Shown here piece after piece: positions 9,249 through 19,399 of a stretch of DNA of 64,000 bases. The DNA lies in the NCBI GenBank assembly GCA_951813395.1, contig OX638356.1:909340-973339 (forward strand). Reading direction: 5' to 3'. The stretch's first letter is position 1. The number at the start of each line of letters is the position of its first letter. The notes beneath the pieces were generated by a model, which ran no database searches, was not told where the DNA came from, and was given only the letters and a program-made list of their open reading frames with translations. The DNA is from Longimicrobiales bacterium. GTDB taxonomy: Bacteria; Gemmatimonadota; Gemmatimonadetes; Longimicrobiales; Gaopeijiaceae. Made by a program: the position numbers and the translations under genes.

Positions 9249-10556
9249 TCACGCCTCGGCCCCCTCCAGCTCCAATCCCTCCAGCGCCTCCGGCTTCACC
9301 CCGTACAGCACGGCGACACCCGGGTGGAGCGTGCGGAATGAACTCTCGACGAAATCGAACACCTTCTGCTGATCGACCAGCGGGATGTCGGCGTCCTCGA
9401 TCATCCGCCACACGCGCCTGGGCTCGAATCCCCGCCATCGCAGGATGCAGCGGCGAACGGCCCGGTTTGCGAAGCGGCTGTATACCACTTCGACCCTCTC
9501 GATCCTGATTGCCTCCGGTCGCAGGTAGCGGTACCGTCGTGCCGCCTCGACGTAGCCGTTGACGAACGCCTGGCGCAGGAGCGAGACGTCGTTCAGCTCG
9601 TATACCCCCAACAGACCCCGGATGTAGTCGTGGTCGTCGATGGCGAAGAACGACATGGGAGCCAGATCGGCCTTCAGCAGGGGGATGTTGGACGCGATCC
9701 GTGACGTCCGCTTGTTCACGTCGGCGAACGGCTGCAGATAGGGAATGTGGACGAGCAGGAAGAAGGACTGCTCGAAGGGGTCGCTTATGCGGGCCGCCCT
9801 GGAGAGCACCATGTCCAGTTCTTCTTGCAGCGCAAAACGATCCTCCAGTGGTGTGTAGGAGGATCTGCCGACCGCGATCGGCATGCGCCGCAAGCTGCCC
9901 ACCAGGCTCCGATCCCGAATCAGCCGGTTGGACAGGAGTGAGTGGATGTTGCGCAGGTCCGCCCACCCGATCTCGATCTCGGCGAGCTTCTCCACTACGT
10001 ATCGGGTCGCGTTCTTGTGATTGAGGATCATGACCGCTTCGTCGAATGACTTGCCGTCCGCTGTCCGGCCGGTCCGCACCAGGAAGTCGGTCTCGAGGTG
10101 GTCGTAGCTGTTGCCCTCCAGACGCGACGAAGCCCACGACATGTCGACTTCGAGCTGCTTGCGGACGCGCTCCGCGTAGGTGACGCCCATCGACGCGTGG
10201 TAGGGCTCCAGGACTGGGGTGCCCGCCTTCTCCAGCTCCGCCCGGTCGGCGTCGGTCAGGTAGCGCGATTCGTTGGGCCGGTAGCTCCCCACGAACTCGC
10301 TGTGGTACACGGCCGGTGGCCGATTCTGGAACGGCGTGCGGAGGTGTGCGAGGACGGATTCGCCCCCGGCCACGCGATAGCGGGTCCCCCGACCCTCACC
10401 CACCACCTCCAGCAACCCGTCGTCGACGAGCCGCCGGAGAGCCCGCCACACCGTGGAGGCGCTTGCATCGGGTGCGACATCCCGACGAACCTGGGACCGG
10501 CTGCGCTCCGGGTGATTGGCGACGTACGACAGAACTGCGCGGTCTGTGAGCAGCAT
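9249..10556 (-). CDS. Fic family protein with N-terminal winged helix, degenerate catalytic motif
   Basis: 435 residues. Residues 1-60 form a winged-helix DNA-binding domain (VLSYVANHPERSRSQVRRDV). The inhibitory motif of class II/III Fic proteins is present as SSRLEGN (143-149). The active-site loop reads LQPFADVNKRTSR (274-286): the canonical HPFxxGNGR has lost its catalytic His (Gln275) and one Gly (Val279), while Asp, Asn and both Arg remain. I recall similar QPFxDVNKR Fic proteins elsewhere, so this is probably a stable subfamily rather than a decayed gene. AMP-transfer activity is doubtful. It may regulate itself through the winged helix; a dyad lies just upstream. Confidence 0.88.
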   Translation of the reverse strand: MLLTDRAVLSYVANHPERSRSQVRRDVAPDASASTVWRALRRLVDDGLLEVVGEGRGTRYRVAGGESVLAHLRTPFQNRPPAVYHSEFVGSYRPNESRYLTDADRAELEKAGTPVLEPYHASMGVTYAERVRKQLEVDMSWASSRLEGNSYDHLETDFLVRTGRTADGKSFDEAVMILNHKNATRYVVEKLAEIEIGWADLRNIHSLLSNRLIRDRSLVGSLRRMPIAVGRSSYTPLEDRFALQEELDMVLSRAARISDPFEQSFFLLVHIPYLQPFADVNKRTSRIASNIPLLKADLAPMSFFAIDDHDYIRGLLGVYELNDVSLLRQAFVNGYVEAARRYRYLRPEAIRIERVEVVYSRFANRAVRRCILRWRGFEPRRVWRMIEDADIPLVDQQKVFDFVESSFRTLHPGVAVLYGVKPEALEGLELEGAEA

Positions 10557-10576
10557 GACATGTATTTGGGTTCAGG

Positions 10577-10593
10577 ATGACACATTTCGTCAT
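10577..10593. promoter_or_regulatory. Candidate operator upstream of the Fic gene
   Basis: A 17-base interrupted dyad, ATGAC-N7-GTCAT, begins 20 bases upstream of the Fic start codon. Further ATGAC words occur at the Fic start itself and near 10,641 and 10,648. The region is locally AT-rich in an otherwise GC-rich window. It could bind the winged helix of the adjacent Fic protein. This is inferred from position only. Confidence 0.35.
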
Positions 10594-10743
10594 CGATAAT
10601 GACCGGTTATGGCGCTATTGTCAAAATATCACGTCAACAGTATGACATGAATGACGCGGAACGCCCGTTGTTCCCTATGTTTCCCGTGAACCGATCAAGG
10701 CCCGAACGCCGCCAGCCGCGCATGCATTGAAAGACCGCACGCA

Positions 10744-11901
10744 TTGAAAGACATCGTCACCCACCTGGCCCGCTTCTGCGGCGCGCTGCGCGAGGCGGGC
10801 ATCGCGGTCACGCTCGGGGACGAGATCGATGCCGCCGAATCGCTCGCCCACGTCGACATCGGTGACCGCGGCGAGGTCCGGCTGGCGCTCATGACCAGCC
10901 TCAAGGTCGAGCCGCGCGCGTGGCCCGCATTCGACTACGTATTCGACCGTTTCTGGCGGCCGGACGGGCCGCGGCGGGAGGGCGAGACGCAGGCGCGCAG
11001 GAAGCGCCGGCAGGCCCCGCGCACCTGGCCGGGCCAGGACAATCCGCTGACCGCGCTCGCCCGCACGATTGCGGAGAGGGGGCGCGTGGGGCCGGTCGAC
11101 GACGACGAAGCCCCCGGCCCCGATGGTGGGCGCCCCGGCTACAGCCCGCGCGCGCTGCTCCGCCGCAAGTCGTTCGAGCAGTGCAGCGCGGAAGAGCTCG
11201 CGGCCATGGAGCGGCTGATCGAGCAGGTCGCGCGCCAGCTGGCCACGCGCCGCAGCCGGCGCCTGGTCCCGTCGCCGCGGGGCGCCGCGATCGACCTGCG
11301 CCGCAGCTTCCGCCGCGCCCTCGCACGCGACGGCGAGTTCCTGGATCTGGCCCGTCGCGACCGTGCCGTGGAGCGGCCGCGGATCGTGTTCATATGTGAC
11401 ACGAGCGGTTCGATGGACCCTTACTCCCGGCTCGCGCTGGCCTTCATCCTGTCTCTGGGCAAGGTTGCGCGCCGGACCGAGATCTTCGCCCTCAATACCT
11501 CACTCACACGCCTTACGCCCTGGATCACGGCCGGGAATCTGACCGCCACGCTGGCCCGCTTCGCCCGCAATGTGGAGGACTGGTCGGGCGGCACGCGCAT
11601 TGGCGAATGCCTGACGGATTTCGCGCATGATTACTTGCGCCAGGTGGTCGCAGGTGATACATCGGTCCTAGTCTTCAGCGACGGGCTCGACCGGGGCGCT
11701 ACGGAGTCCCTGGAGACCGCGCTGTTGGCGATCCGGCGGCGCGCGCGGCGTGTCATCTGGCTGAACCCGCTCATGGGCGACCCGCGGTACCGGCCCGAAG
11801 CCAGGGGCATGAAGGCGGCGCTGCCTCACATTGACCACCTCGTGCCCGCTCACAACCTGGAGTCGCTCGAGGCTCTGCTGCCGATGCTGGGGCGGGGCTG
11901 A
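10744..11901 (+). CDS. coxE: CoxE, VWA-domain protein
   Basis: 385 residues, the usual CoxE size. The N-terminus (VTHLARFCGALREAGIAVTLGDEIDAA) is typical of the CoxE family, and the C-terminal VWA domain begins with a MIDAS motif DTSGSMD at residues 219-225. Together with the MoxR ATPase CoxD it is needed to build the copper-sulfur part of the CO dehydrogenase active site. The start is a TTG at 10,744; no ATG or GTG in frame is better placed. It heads the second block of cox genes and is followed closely by coxG. Confidence 0.9.
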   Translation: MKDIVTHLARFCGALREAGIAVTLGDEIDAAESLAHVDIGDRGEVRLALMTSLKVEPRAWPAFDYVFDRFWRPDGPRREGETQARRKRRQAPRTWPGQDNPLTALARTIAERGRVGPVDDDEAPGPDGGRPGYSPRALLRRKSFEQCSAEELAAMERLIEQVARQLATRRSRRLVPSPRGAAIDLRRSFRRALARDGEFLDLARRDRAVERPRIVFICDTSGSMDPYSRLALAFILSLGKVARRTEIFALNTSLTRLTPWITAGNLTATLARFARNVEDWSGGTRIGECLTDFAHDYLRQVVAGDTSVLVFSDGLDRGATESLETALLAIRRRARRVIWLNPLMGDPRYRPEARGMKAALPHIDHLVPAHNLESLEALLPMLGRG

Positions 11902-11928
11902 GCGACCGGAACCGGAAGCCACCCCAAC

Positions 11929-12378
11929 GTGCGAATCGAAGAGAAGTTCACGGTCGACGCCCCCGCCGACGAGGTCTGGGCCTTCCTGATCGACCCCGAA
12001 CGCGTCGCGGCCGCCCTGCCCGGCGCCGAGATCACCGAAAAGCTCGACGACAACACCTACAAGGGCGGGATGGGGGTCAAGGTGGGCCCGCTGAACGCGG
12101 TCTACACGGGCACCGTCGCCTTCGATCTCGACGAGGACGCGCGCTCTGCGATAGTGCACGCGAAGGGGCAGGGCAAGGCCGGAATGGGCACTGCGGACAT
12201 GAAGATGACCAGTCGGGTCGTGTCGCTGGGCCCTTCGGAGTCCGAAGTGACGGTCGAGGCGCACATGTCGGTGACCGGCATCCTCGCCCAGATGGGGCGC
12301 GGCATGATGCAACACGTAAGCAAGAAGATGTTCAAGGAGTTCACGGAGATTCTGGGGAAGGAGCTCGCCGCGGACTGA
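11929..12378 (+). CDS. coxG: CoxG, SRPBCC-fold CO dehydrogenase accessory protein
   Basis: 149 residues with the CoxG/SRPBCC pattern from residue 1: RIEEKFTVDAPADEVWAFL, then PGAEI. The mid-region GKGQ/AGMGTADMKM and the closing GRGMMQHVSKKMFKEF are also usual for CoxG. CoxG is reported to help recruit CO dehydrogenase to the cytoplasmic membrane. Family members that do so usually have a C-terminal membrane helix, which this short version lacks, so anchoring may occur differently here. GTG start, 27 bases after coxE. Confidence 0.85.
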   Translation: MRIEEKFTVDAPADEVWAFLIDPERVAAALPGAEITEKLDDNTYKGGMGVKVGPLNAVYTGTVAFDLDEDARSAIVHAKGQGKAGMGTADMKMTSRVVSLGPSESEVTVEAHMSVTGILAQMGRGMMQHVSKKMFKEFTEILGKELAAD

Positions 12379-12439
12379 AGCGGGATCGGCTTTCGCGCGG
12401 TGCGGCTCCCCGGGGACCTCACATGAAGGAGGAAGAAGG

Positions 12440-13399
12440 ATGATTCCGCCGCAGTTCGATTACCACGCGCCTGGCAGCCTCGAGGAAGCGTTGGGGCTGC
12501 TCGGCAGCCTCGACGACGCCAAGGTCATGTCGGGCGGCCAGAGCCTGCTCCCCATGCTGAAGCTGCGCCTGGCGACGCCCGCCAACATCGTCGACATCGG
12601 GCGCATTCCCGGCCTCGATTCGATCGGCGAAGAGGGCGGTTACCTGAGGATCGGCGCGCTGGTGACCGAGACGGCGCTGGAGGAGAACGCGACCGTCGCC
12701 GCGCGCTACCCGATCCTTCTCGACACCGCCAAGGTCATCGCCGACCCGCTCGTGCGGAACCGCGCCACGATCTGCGGCAACGTGGCGCACGGCGACCCCG
12801 CCAACGACCACCCGGCCACCATGCTCGCGCTCAGGGCGCAGATGGTCGCGACCGGGCCGGACGGCGAGCGCACGATCGGCGTGGACGACTTCTTCCACGG
12901 GCTCTTCATGACGGCGCTGGCAGAGGGTGAGATCCTGACCGAAATACGCATCCCGGCGCCCGGGGGTGTTGGCGGCGGCGGGGCGGACGGCGCCCACCAC
13001 GGCGGCGCCTACCTGAAGCTCGAACGCAAGGTGGGCGACTACGCGGTCGCGGGCGTGGCGGTGCAGCTGGCCCTGGGCGACGACGGCAAGGTGACGCAGG
13101 CGGGGGTGGGGCTCACCAACCTGGGCATGGCGCCGATCCGGGCGTCCGCGGCCGAAGAGGTGCTGACGGGCGCGAGGCTCGTGGAGCGGGGCGGCCTTCG
13201 GGGCGCTTTCAGCAAGGTCCGCGATGCGATCGCCCGCGCCCCCGACGCCGACGAGGTCATCGCGGCCGCCGCGCAGGCCGCCGCCGACGCCACCGATCCC
13301 GTGGCCGACCGGCGCGGTTCGGTCGAATACAAGAGAAACATGGCCCGTGTGCTGACCGGACGGGCCATTGCCAAGGCGCTCGCGCGCGCTGGAGGGTAG
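12440..13399 (+). CDS. coxM: CO dehydrogenase medium (FAD-binding) subunit CoxM
   Basis: 319 residues. FAD-binding motifs of the xanthine-oxidase family are [18 protein letters not shown] (near residue 30) and [19 protein letters not shown] (near residue 110). The C-terminal CO_deh_flav domain includes [17 protein letters not shown]. CoxM passes electrons from the [2Fe-2S] clusters of CoxS to FAD and on to the respiratory chain. A very strong ribosome binding site (AAGGAGGAAGAAGG) stands directly before the ATG, fixing the start. It lies four bases upstream of coxS. Confidence 0.93.
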   Translation: MIPPQFDYHAPGSLEEALGLLGSLDDAKVMSGGQSLLPMLKLRLATPANIVDIGRIPGLDSIGEEGGYLRIGALVTETALEENATVAARYPILLDTAKVIADPLVRNRATICGNVAHGDPANDHPATMLALRAQMVATGPDGERTIGVDDFFHGLFMTALAEGEILTEIRIPAPGGVGGGGADGAHHGGAYLKLERKVGDYAVAGVAVQLALGDDGKVTQAGVGLTNLGMAPIRASAAEEVLTGARLVERGGLRGAFSKVRDAIARAPDADEVIAAAAQAAADATDPVADRRGSVEYKRNMARVLTGRAIAKALARAGG

Positions 13400-13403
13400 G
13401 GAC

Positions 13404-13897
<494 letters not shown>

Positions 13898-13898
<1 letters not shown>

Positions 13899-16282
13899 TG
13901 GCTGCCGAGACTTCCAACGGACCCCGCACTTCCGCCAAAATCTGCGGCATGGGCCACTCCATGAAGCGCAAGGAGGACCCGCGCTTCCTGCAGGGCAAGG
14001 GCAACTACATCGACGACCACACGCTGCCGGGGATGCTCTGGCTGGACATCGTCCGGAGCCCGATCGCCTACGGGAAGATCGTGAACATCGACGCGTCCAA
14101 GGCGCTCGAAGTCGACGGCGTGCTCGCCGTGCTGACGGGCAAGGACCTCGAGGCGTACAACCTGCACTGGATGCCGACGCTCATGTCGGACACCCAGATG
14201 GTGCTGCCGACCGATACGGTCATGTACCAGTCCCAGGAGGTCGCGGGGGTGATCGCGACGTCGCGCTATGCGGCGGCCGACGGCGTGGCCGCGGTCGAGG
14301 TCGAGTACGAGCCGATGACGCCCGTGATCGACCCGTTCAAGGCGCTCGAGACGGATGCGCCCGTGCTCCGCACCGACAAGGAGGGGCAGGAGGACAACCG
14401 GATCTGGCACTGGGAGGCGGGCGACAAGGAGGCGACGGACAGGATCTTCGACGAGGCCGACGTGGTGGTGCGCGAGAAGATGCACGTGCCGCGCATTCAC
14501 GTGGCGTCGATCGAGACGTGCGGGTGCCTGGCCGACTTCAACCCGGTCGAGGGACACCTCACCGTGTACATGACCACGCAGGCCCCGCACGCGATCCGCA
14601 CCGTGCTGGCGCTGGTGGCGGGTCACGTGGGGCTGTCCGAGGAGAAGATCCGCGTGGTGTCGCCCGATATCGGCGGTGGCTTCGGCGGGAAGGTGCCGGT
14701 GTACCCCGGGTACGTGATCGCGATTGCCGCGTCGGTCGTGCTGGGTAAACCCGTCAAGTGGATCGAGGACCGGATGGAAAACCTCCAGGCGGACTCCTTC
14801 GCGCGTGACTACCACATGGACGCCGAGATTGCGGCCGATTCCAGCGGCAAGATCCGCGCTCTGAGAATCAAGACACTGGCGGACCACGGGTATTCGGACG
14901 CACAGGCTGCGCCGTCCAAGTTCCCCGCGGGACTGTTTTCGATCTGCACGGGTTCGTACGACATGGAGCAGGCGTACGCCGAGGTGGACGCGGTCTACAC
15001 GAACAAGCCGCCGGGGGGCGTGGCGTACCGCTGCTCGTTCCGCGTGACCGAGGCCGTGCACTGCATGGAGCGGATCGTGGACACGCTGGCGCACAAGGTG
15101 GGGAAGGATCCCGCGACGCTGCGCGAGGAGAACTTCATTCCGAAGGAAGCGTTCCCGTACCACTCGCCGCTGGGCTGGGAATACGACAGCGGGGACTACC
15201 AGGCCGCGATGGACATGGCCAAGGAGATGATCGGCTACGACGACCTGCGCAGGGAGCAGGCCGAGAAGCGCGAGCGGGGGGAGCTGATGGGGATCGGTGT
15301 GTGCAGCTTCACCGAGGTGCTGGGGGCGGGGCCGTCCAAGGACTTCGACATCCTGGGCATCAAGATGTTCGATTCGGCCGAGGTGCGAGTGCATCCGACG
15401 GGGAAGGCGATCGCGCGGTTCGGGACGAAGTCGCAGGGGCAGGGGCATGAGACGACGTATGCGCAGATCATTGCCGAGGAGCTGGGGCTGCCGGCGGCGC
15501 ATGTGCAGGTGGAGGAAGGGGATACCGACACGGCGCCGTATGGGCTGGGGACGTATGCCAGCCGGTCGACGCCGACGGCGGGGGCGGCGGGGGTGATGGC
15601 CGCGCGGAAGCTCCGGGACAAGGCGCGCAAGATTGCGGCGCATCTGTTGGAGGTGGGGGAAGAGGACCTGGAGTGGGAGCCGGGGACGTTCTCGGTGAAG
15701 GGCGCGCCGGACAAGTCGGTGACGATCCAGGACTGCGCGTTCGCGGCGTATACGAATCTGCCGGAGGGCATGGAGCCGGGGATGGAGGCTACGAACTACT
15801 ATGACCCGCCGAATCTGACGTTCCCGTTTGGGACGTATATCTGCGTGGTGGATATTGATCGGGGGACGGGCGAGGTGACGGTGCGGCGGTTCGTGGCGGT
15901 GGATGACTGTGGGAACATCATCAATCCGATGATCGTGCAGGGGCAGATCCATGGCGGGCTGACCCAGGGGCTGGGGCCGGCGCTGTTTGAGGAGATGACG
16001 TATGACGAGGATGGGAATAATCTGGCGGGGTCGTTTATGGATTATCTGGTGCCGACGGCGGTGGAGACGCCGGCGTGGGAGACCGGGCATACGGTGACGC
16101 CGTCGCCGCATCATCCGCTGGGGGCGAAGGGGGTGGGGGAGTCGGCTACGGTGGGGGCGCCGCCTGCGATCGCGAATGCGGTGGTGGATGCGTTGGCGCA
16201 CTTGGGGGTGACGCATATGGAGATTCCGATTCGGCCGGATCGGGTTTGGGAGGTGTTGCGGGAGAAGGGGGTGGCTATATGA
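13898..16282 (+). CDS. coxL: CO dehydrogenase large (Mo-Cu) subunit CoxL, form I
   Basis: 794 residues. The active-site loop reads AYRCSFR at about residues 376-382. The motif AYXCSFR defines form I, the genuine aerobic CO dehydrogenases, and its Cys (about 379) holds the copper. Other molybdenum hydroxylase signatures include GGGFGGK near residue 260, a Gln-rich SQGQGHETTYAQI, and GVGESATVGAPPAI near the C-terminus. The enzyme oxidises CO with water to CO2 and feeds electrons to CoxS and CoxM. From about 15,280 onward codon choice shifts to strongly G-ending codons with G runs, unlike the first half. The stop overlaps a short ATG frame and then the accessory island starts. Confidence 0.96.
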
Positions 16283-16356
16283 ATGAGGTGGCAAGCGGCA
16301 TGCGCGTGGAGATGGTGACTGGGGCGGAGTGGGTGAAGGGAGCGGGGGAGGTCTGA
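16279..16356 (+). pseudogene. Possible truncated start of a further cox-operon gene
   Basis: An ATG overlaps the coxL stop (ATGA at 16,279-16,282), the coupling style used throughout this cluster. The frame runs only 25 codons (MNEVASGMRVEMVTGAEW...) before TGA. After it, 16,357-16,421 is an extremely G-rich tract. I see no match to a known cox protein. The simplest reading is that a downstream operon gene was cut off when the island arrived. A chance frame is equally possible. Confidence 0.25.
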
Positions 16357-16436
16357 GTGTGGCAATGGTGGCCGGGCCGGAGGTGGTGTGGGAGAGGGGG
16401 GTGGGGGGGTGAGGGGATGATGTGAGTCGAGCCGAC

Positions 16437-17459
16437 ATGACACCGCCGGATGTGGCGTACTATTACCCTCAGCCATACTGGGGGCAAATAGAGAGCGATT
16501 GGGTCAAGTCCTTGCTCTTGTTCTTTGATCGAGTCGCTATCCTCCTGCCTGGCTACATGTATGGTCTCCACGAAATGGCGGACCCCACGCTGGCTGGGCC
16601 ACTTGAGGAGCGCGGCTTGTTACAGGTCCTCGAACCCACTGATTGGGTGGATGAGGACATGGCCAACCAACTCGGTGAGATTATCGTAGAGCTATTGACA
16701 GTCGGGGCATTTGATGACTTGTCGACGGAAGACCGCTTTCATGAACTGTCCTACTCTCGGTTAGGGTACGGCGTCGATGTTCAGCTTGCCGGATTCCTTG
16801 TCGACGAACTCCGAGCGAAGAATCTTGCGCGCCCGAGCGAGGACGGTGTGTCCGTTCCACTTCACCCAATTGTCCGCACGACAATCCTGACCCTTCTTGC
16901 TCAACTGTCGCGGATAGCAGGAAGCAAGCGTGGCCTTGTTGTTCATCCATCAACCCAAGATCGTCGCGCCGTCGAGGATCTAATCGGTACACTGTCGCGA
17001 GAAGAGATGCCGTCCCATGGCAAGGTGATTGCGCTTGATCTTGAGCCGGTTGGTCTCAACTTGGGATCGATCCCCCTTGATGACGTACTCGATTTCCGGG
17101 CGGAACGCCGAGACGCGCACCGAGCTTACATGCGTGATTTGCGACGGTTCATGTCTGAGCTTGCCGACATCGACCAGCCGGAGGAGCGGAAAGCGCTGCT
17201 GCTTGAGAGGCGTGAGGAAATCTCTGATGTGGCTCACGACCTTCGTCGCACCACTGGGCGAGCGTTCAAGAAGAGCCTGTCTTCGTGGTCTCTCGGCCTG
17301 GCTGGAGCCGCGTGGGCGCTTACCACCGGTGACCCGTTTGGGGCCGTGCTGTCCGCCAGTGGCCTTGTAGACAAGCTATTCGGCAACTCTGAATGTGTTG
17401 CAGCGTATTCGTATCTGTTCGCCGTCCAAGAGAAGCTCGGAAAGAGTTATCAGAAGTGA
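16437..17459 (+). CDS. DUF6236-like protein of unknown function
   Basis: 340 residues beginning MTPPDVAYYYPQPYWGQIES, then DWVKSLLLFFDRVAILLPGYM. This opening (a YYP motif, a Trp-containing helix, then a 'FDRV' segment) resembles DUF6236 proteins, which are scattered in bacterial accessory regions. The rest is largely helical, with a weakly hydrophobic segment near residues 280-300 (SLGLAGAAWALTTGDP). A GTG at 16,422 would add five residues. Base composition is clearly less GC-rich than coxL, which supports recent acquisition. It is the first gene after the end of the cox cluster. Function unknown; DUF assignment is from memory of the motif. Confidence 0.55.
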   Translation: MTPPDVAYYYPQPYWGQIESDWVKSLLLFFDRVAILLPGYMYGLHEMADPTLAGPLEERGLLQVLEPTDWVDEDMANQLGEIIVELLTVGAFDDLSTEDRFHELSYSRLGYGVDVQLAGFLVDELRAKNLARPSEDGVSVPLHPIVRTTILTLLAQLSRIAGSKRGLVVHPSTQDRRAVEDLIGTLSREEMPSHGKVIALDLEPVGLNLGSIPLDDVLDFRAERRDAHRAYMRDLRRFMSELADIDQPEERKALLLERREEISDVAHDLRRTTGRAFKKSLSSWSLGLAGAAWALTTGDPFGAVLSASGLVDKLFGNSECVAAYSYLFAVQEKLGKSYQK

Positions 17460-17798
17460 TGGGGAAGGTCAGCCCGCTGGCGGTACCGGGATCTGGTGGC
17501 GGAGTCGGAGCAGGGCAACGCACTCGCGACGAGGGTGTACGTTGGGCTTACTTGTCCAACACCGCCAGTACGCGCCGGAGAACCCTGATCGCCTCCTGGA
17601 GCTGAGATCGTTGCAGGAGTATGGGCAACGTCTCATGTAGTTCACCTTGGGTGTCCTGCAGCCAGAGCTTCAAGGCGGCATGCACGTCCGACGGGAATTC
17701 TGGAGGTAGAGGGTGGGCAGACAGCCTAGCGAGATAGAATACGTTCTCTGGATCAATCTCGATGAAAACCCGGTTCGATTCGGGGTCGGGGGACCTAG

Positions 17799-19399
17799 GA
17801 GGCTGCGCCGCAGAAAACCGCGGCGGCTATCATTAGAGGTATCGAGGGCATAGCGAAAGGTTTGCGGCCAGCCGAGGGGGGTCAATGGGAACGACGTTCC
17901 GACCGTACCAGCCGGACCAGATTCTGATGCTGCCACCGGATCTTCGGGAGTGGGTGCCGGAGGGGCATCTGGCGCACCACGTGAGCGATCTGGTGGACGC
18001 GGTGGATCTGAGTGCGTTCTACGCGCCGTACGAAGGGGACGGGCGTCGCAACGCGCCGTACGATCCGCGGATGATGGTCAAGGTGCTGATCTACGCGTAT
18101 GCGACGGGGACGTTTTCGTCGCGGAAGATGGCGAAGAGGCTGGAGGAGGATGTGGCGTTTCGGATGCTGGCTGCGGGGAACTTTCCGAAGCACCGGACGC
18201 TGTGCGAGTTCCGCAAGCGGCATCTTGAAGACTTCCGGGCGGTGTTCGTCCAGGTGGTGGTGCTCGCGCGGGCCTCGGGCCTGGTGGGGCTGGGCAGGGT
18301 ATCGGTGGACGGGACGAAGGTTCGGGCGAACGCGAGCAAGCGCAAGGCGATGAGCTACGGCCGGATGGCGAAGGAGGAGTTGCGGCTGAAGGCGGAGATC
18401 GAGGCGCTGGTGGGGCGAGCCGAGGCGGTGGACGAAGCGGAGGACGAGCGGTTCGGCGAGGAGGCTCGCGGAGACGAGTTGCCGGACGAACTCAAGCGGC
18501 GCGAGGACCGGCTGGCGGCGATCCGGGAGGCGAAGGCGCGCCTGGAGGCTGAGCAGAGAGCGGCGGACGATGCGCGGGGCCGCAAGCCGGGGCAGAAGCG
18601 CAACCCGAAGGGTGGCAGTCCCTACAAGCGGGAGTACGGGGAGCCGGACGAGCGGGCGCAGAGCAACTTCACGGATCCGGAGAGCCGGATCATGAAGACT
18701 TCTTCGGAGGGGTTCCAGCAGAGCTACAACGCGCAGACGGCGGTGGAGGGGGAGAACCAGTTGGTGGTGGGCGCCGGGGTGACGAACAACGCGAGCGACC
18801 AGGGCCAGCTGATTCCGATGATCGATGGGGCGGAGGCGGTGTGCGGCGGGACGCCCGGCCAGGTGCTGGCGGACGCGGGATACGGCAACGAGCAGGACCT
18901 CCGGGAACTGGAGAAGCGGGGCGTTGACGGGTACGTGGCGCTGGGCCGGGAGGGCAAGGCGCCCGCCAGGATCGATCCGGAGAAGCATCCCGCAAGGGCG
19001 CGCATGGCCGACAAGCTGGCGACGGATGAGGGCCGAAGACGCTACGGGCGTCGCAAGTGGCAGGCGGAGGCGCCCATCGGATGGATCAAGGAGGCGATGG
19101 GCTTTCGGCGATTCAGCTTCCGGGGCCTCGAGAAGGTCCAGGCCGAGTGGACTCTCGTGTGTCTGGCGCTCAATGTGAAGCGGCTGCACACCCTTCAGGC
19201 AGCATGAGACCGTGATCGTTCACCACCGACGCCGGCCCCGGCGCTCTCGAAGACCCTCGCCACCCCAATTCACGGCCTGCGGCCTCCCTCAGCCCCTCAG
19301 CGGCGCGGATCCCCACCCCCTCGCTCCTCGAAGCAGTCTGCCCGCCGCCGATCCTCACGCCTTTCTGTCACATCCACTGCGCTTCTGCGGCGCACGCTC
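17799..19399. mobile_element. IS1182-family insertion sequence
   Basis: Imperfect terminal inverted repeats: left GAGGCTGCGCCGCAGAA (17,799-17,815), right TTCTGCGGCGCACGCTC (19,383-19,399), 15 of 17 bases paired. Both ends are flanked by CTAG (17,795-17,798 and 19,400-19,403), a four-base target duplication. The element carries one transposase gene reading outward on the plus strand. It interrupts a small minus-strand gene whose frame is restored when the element and one CTAG are removed. Confidence 0.85.
17885..19207 (+). CDS. IS1182-family transposase
   Basis: 440 residues. The N-terminal DUF772-type region includes FRMLAAGNFPKHRTLCEFRKRH; the DDE catalytic core includes VSVDGTKVRANASKRKAMSY (first Asp) and VLADAGYGNEQDL (second Asp); the C-terminus has APIGWIKEAMGFRRFSFRGL, the usual closing helix region with the last acidic residue. 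A charged coiled-coil insertion (EAVDEAEDERFGEEARGDEL) lies between the first two catalytic blocks, as in other IS1182 transposases. No frameshift or stop is visible, so the element may be active. Confidence 0.92.
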   Translation: MGTTFRPYQPDQILMLPPDLREWVPEGHLAHHVSDLVDAVDLSAFYAPYEGDGRRNAPYDPRMMVKVLIYAYATGTFSSRKMAKRLEEDVAFRMLAAGNFPKHRTLCEFRKRHLEDFRAVFVQVVVLARASGLVGLGRVSVDGTKVRANASKRKAMSYGRMAKEELRLKAEIEALVGRAEAVDEAEDERFGEEARGDELPDELKRREDRLAAIREAKARLEAEQRAADDARGRKPGQKRNPKGGSPYKREYGEPDERAQSNFTDPESRIMKTSSEGFQQSYNAQTAVEGENQLVVGAGVTNNASDQGQLIPMIDGAEAVCGGTPGQVLADAGYGNEQDLRELEKRGVDGYVALGREGKAPARIDPEKHPARARMADKLATDEGRRRYGRRKWQAEAPIGWIKEAMGFRRFSFRGLEKVQAEWTLVCLALNVKRLHTLQAA

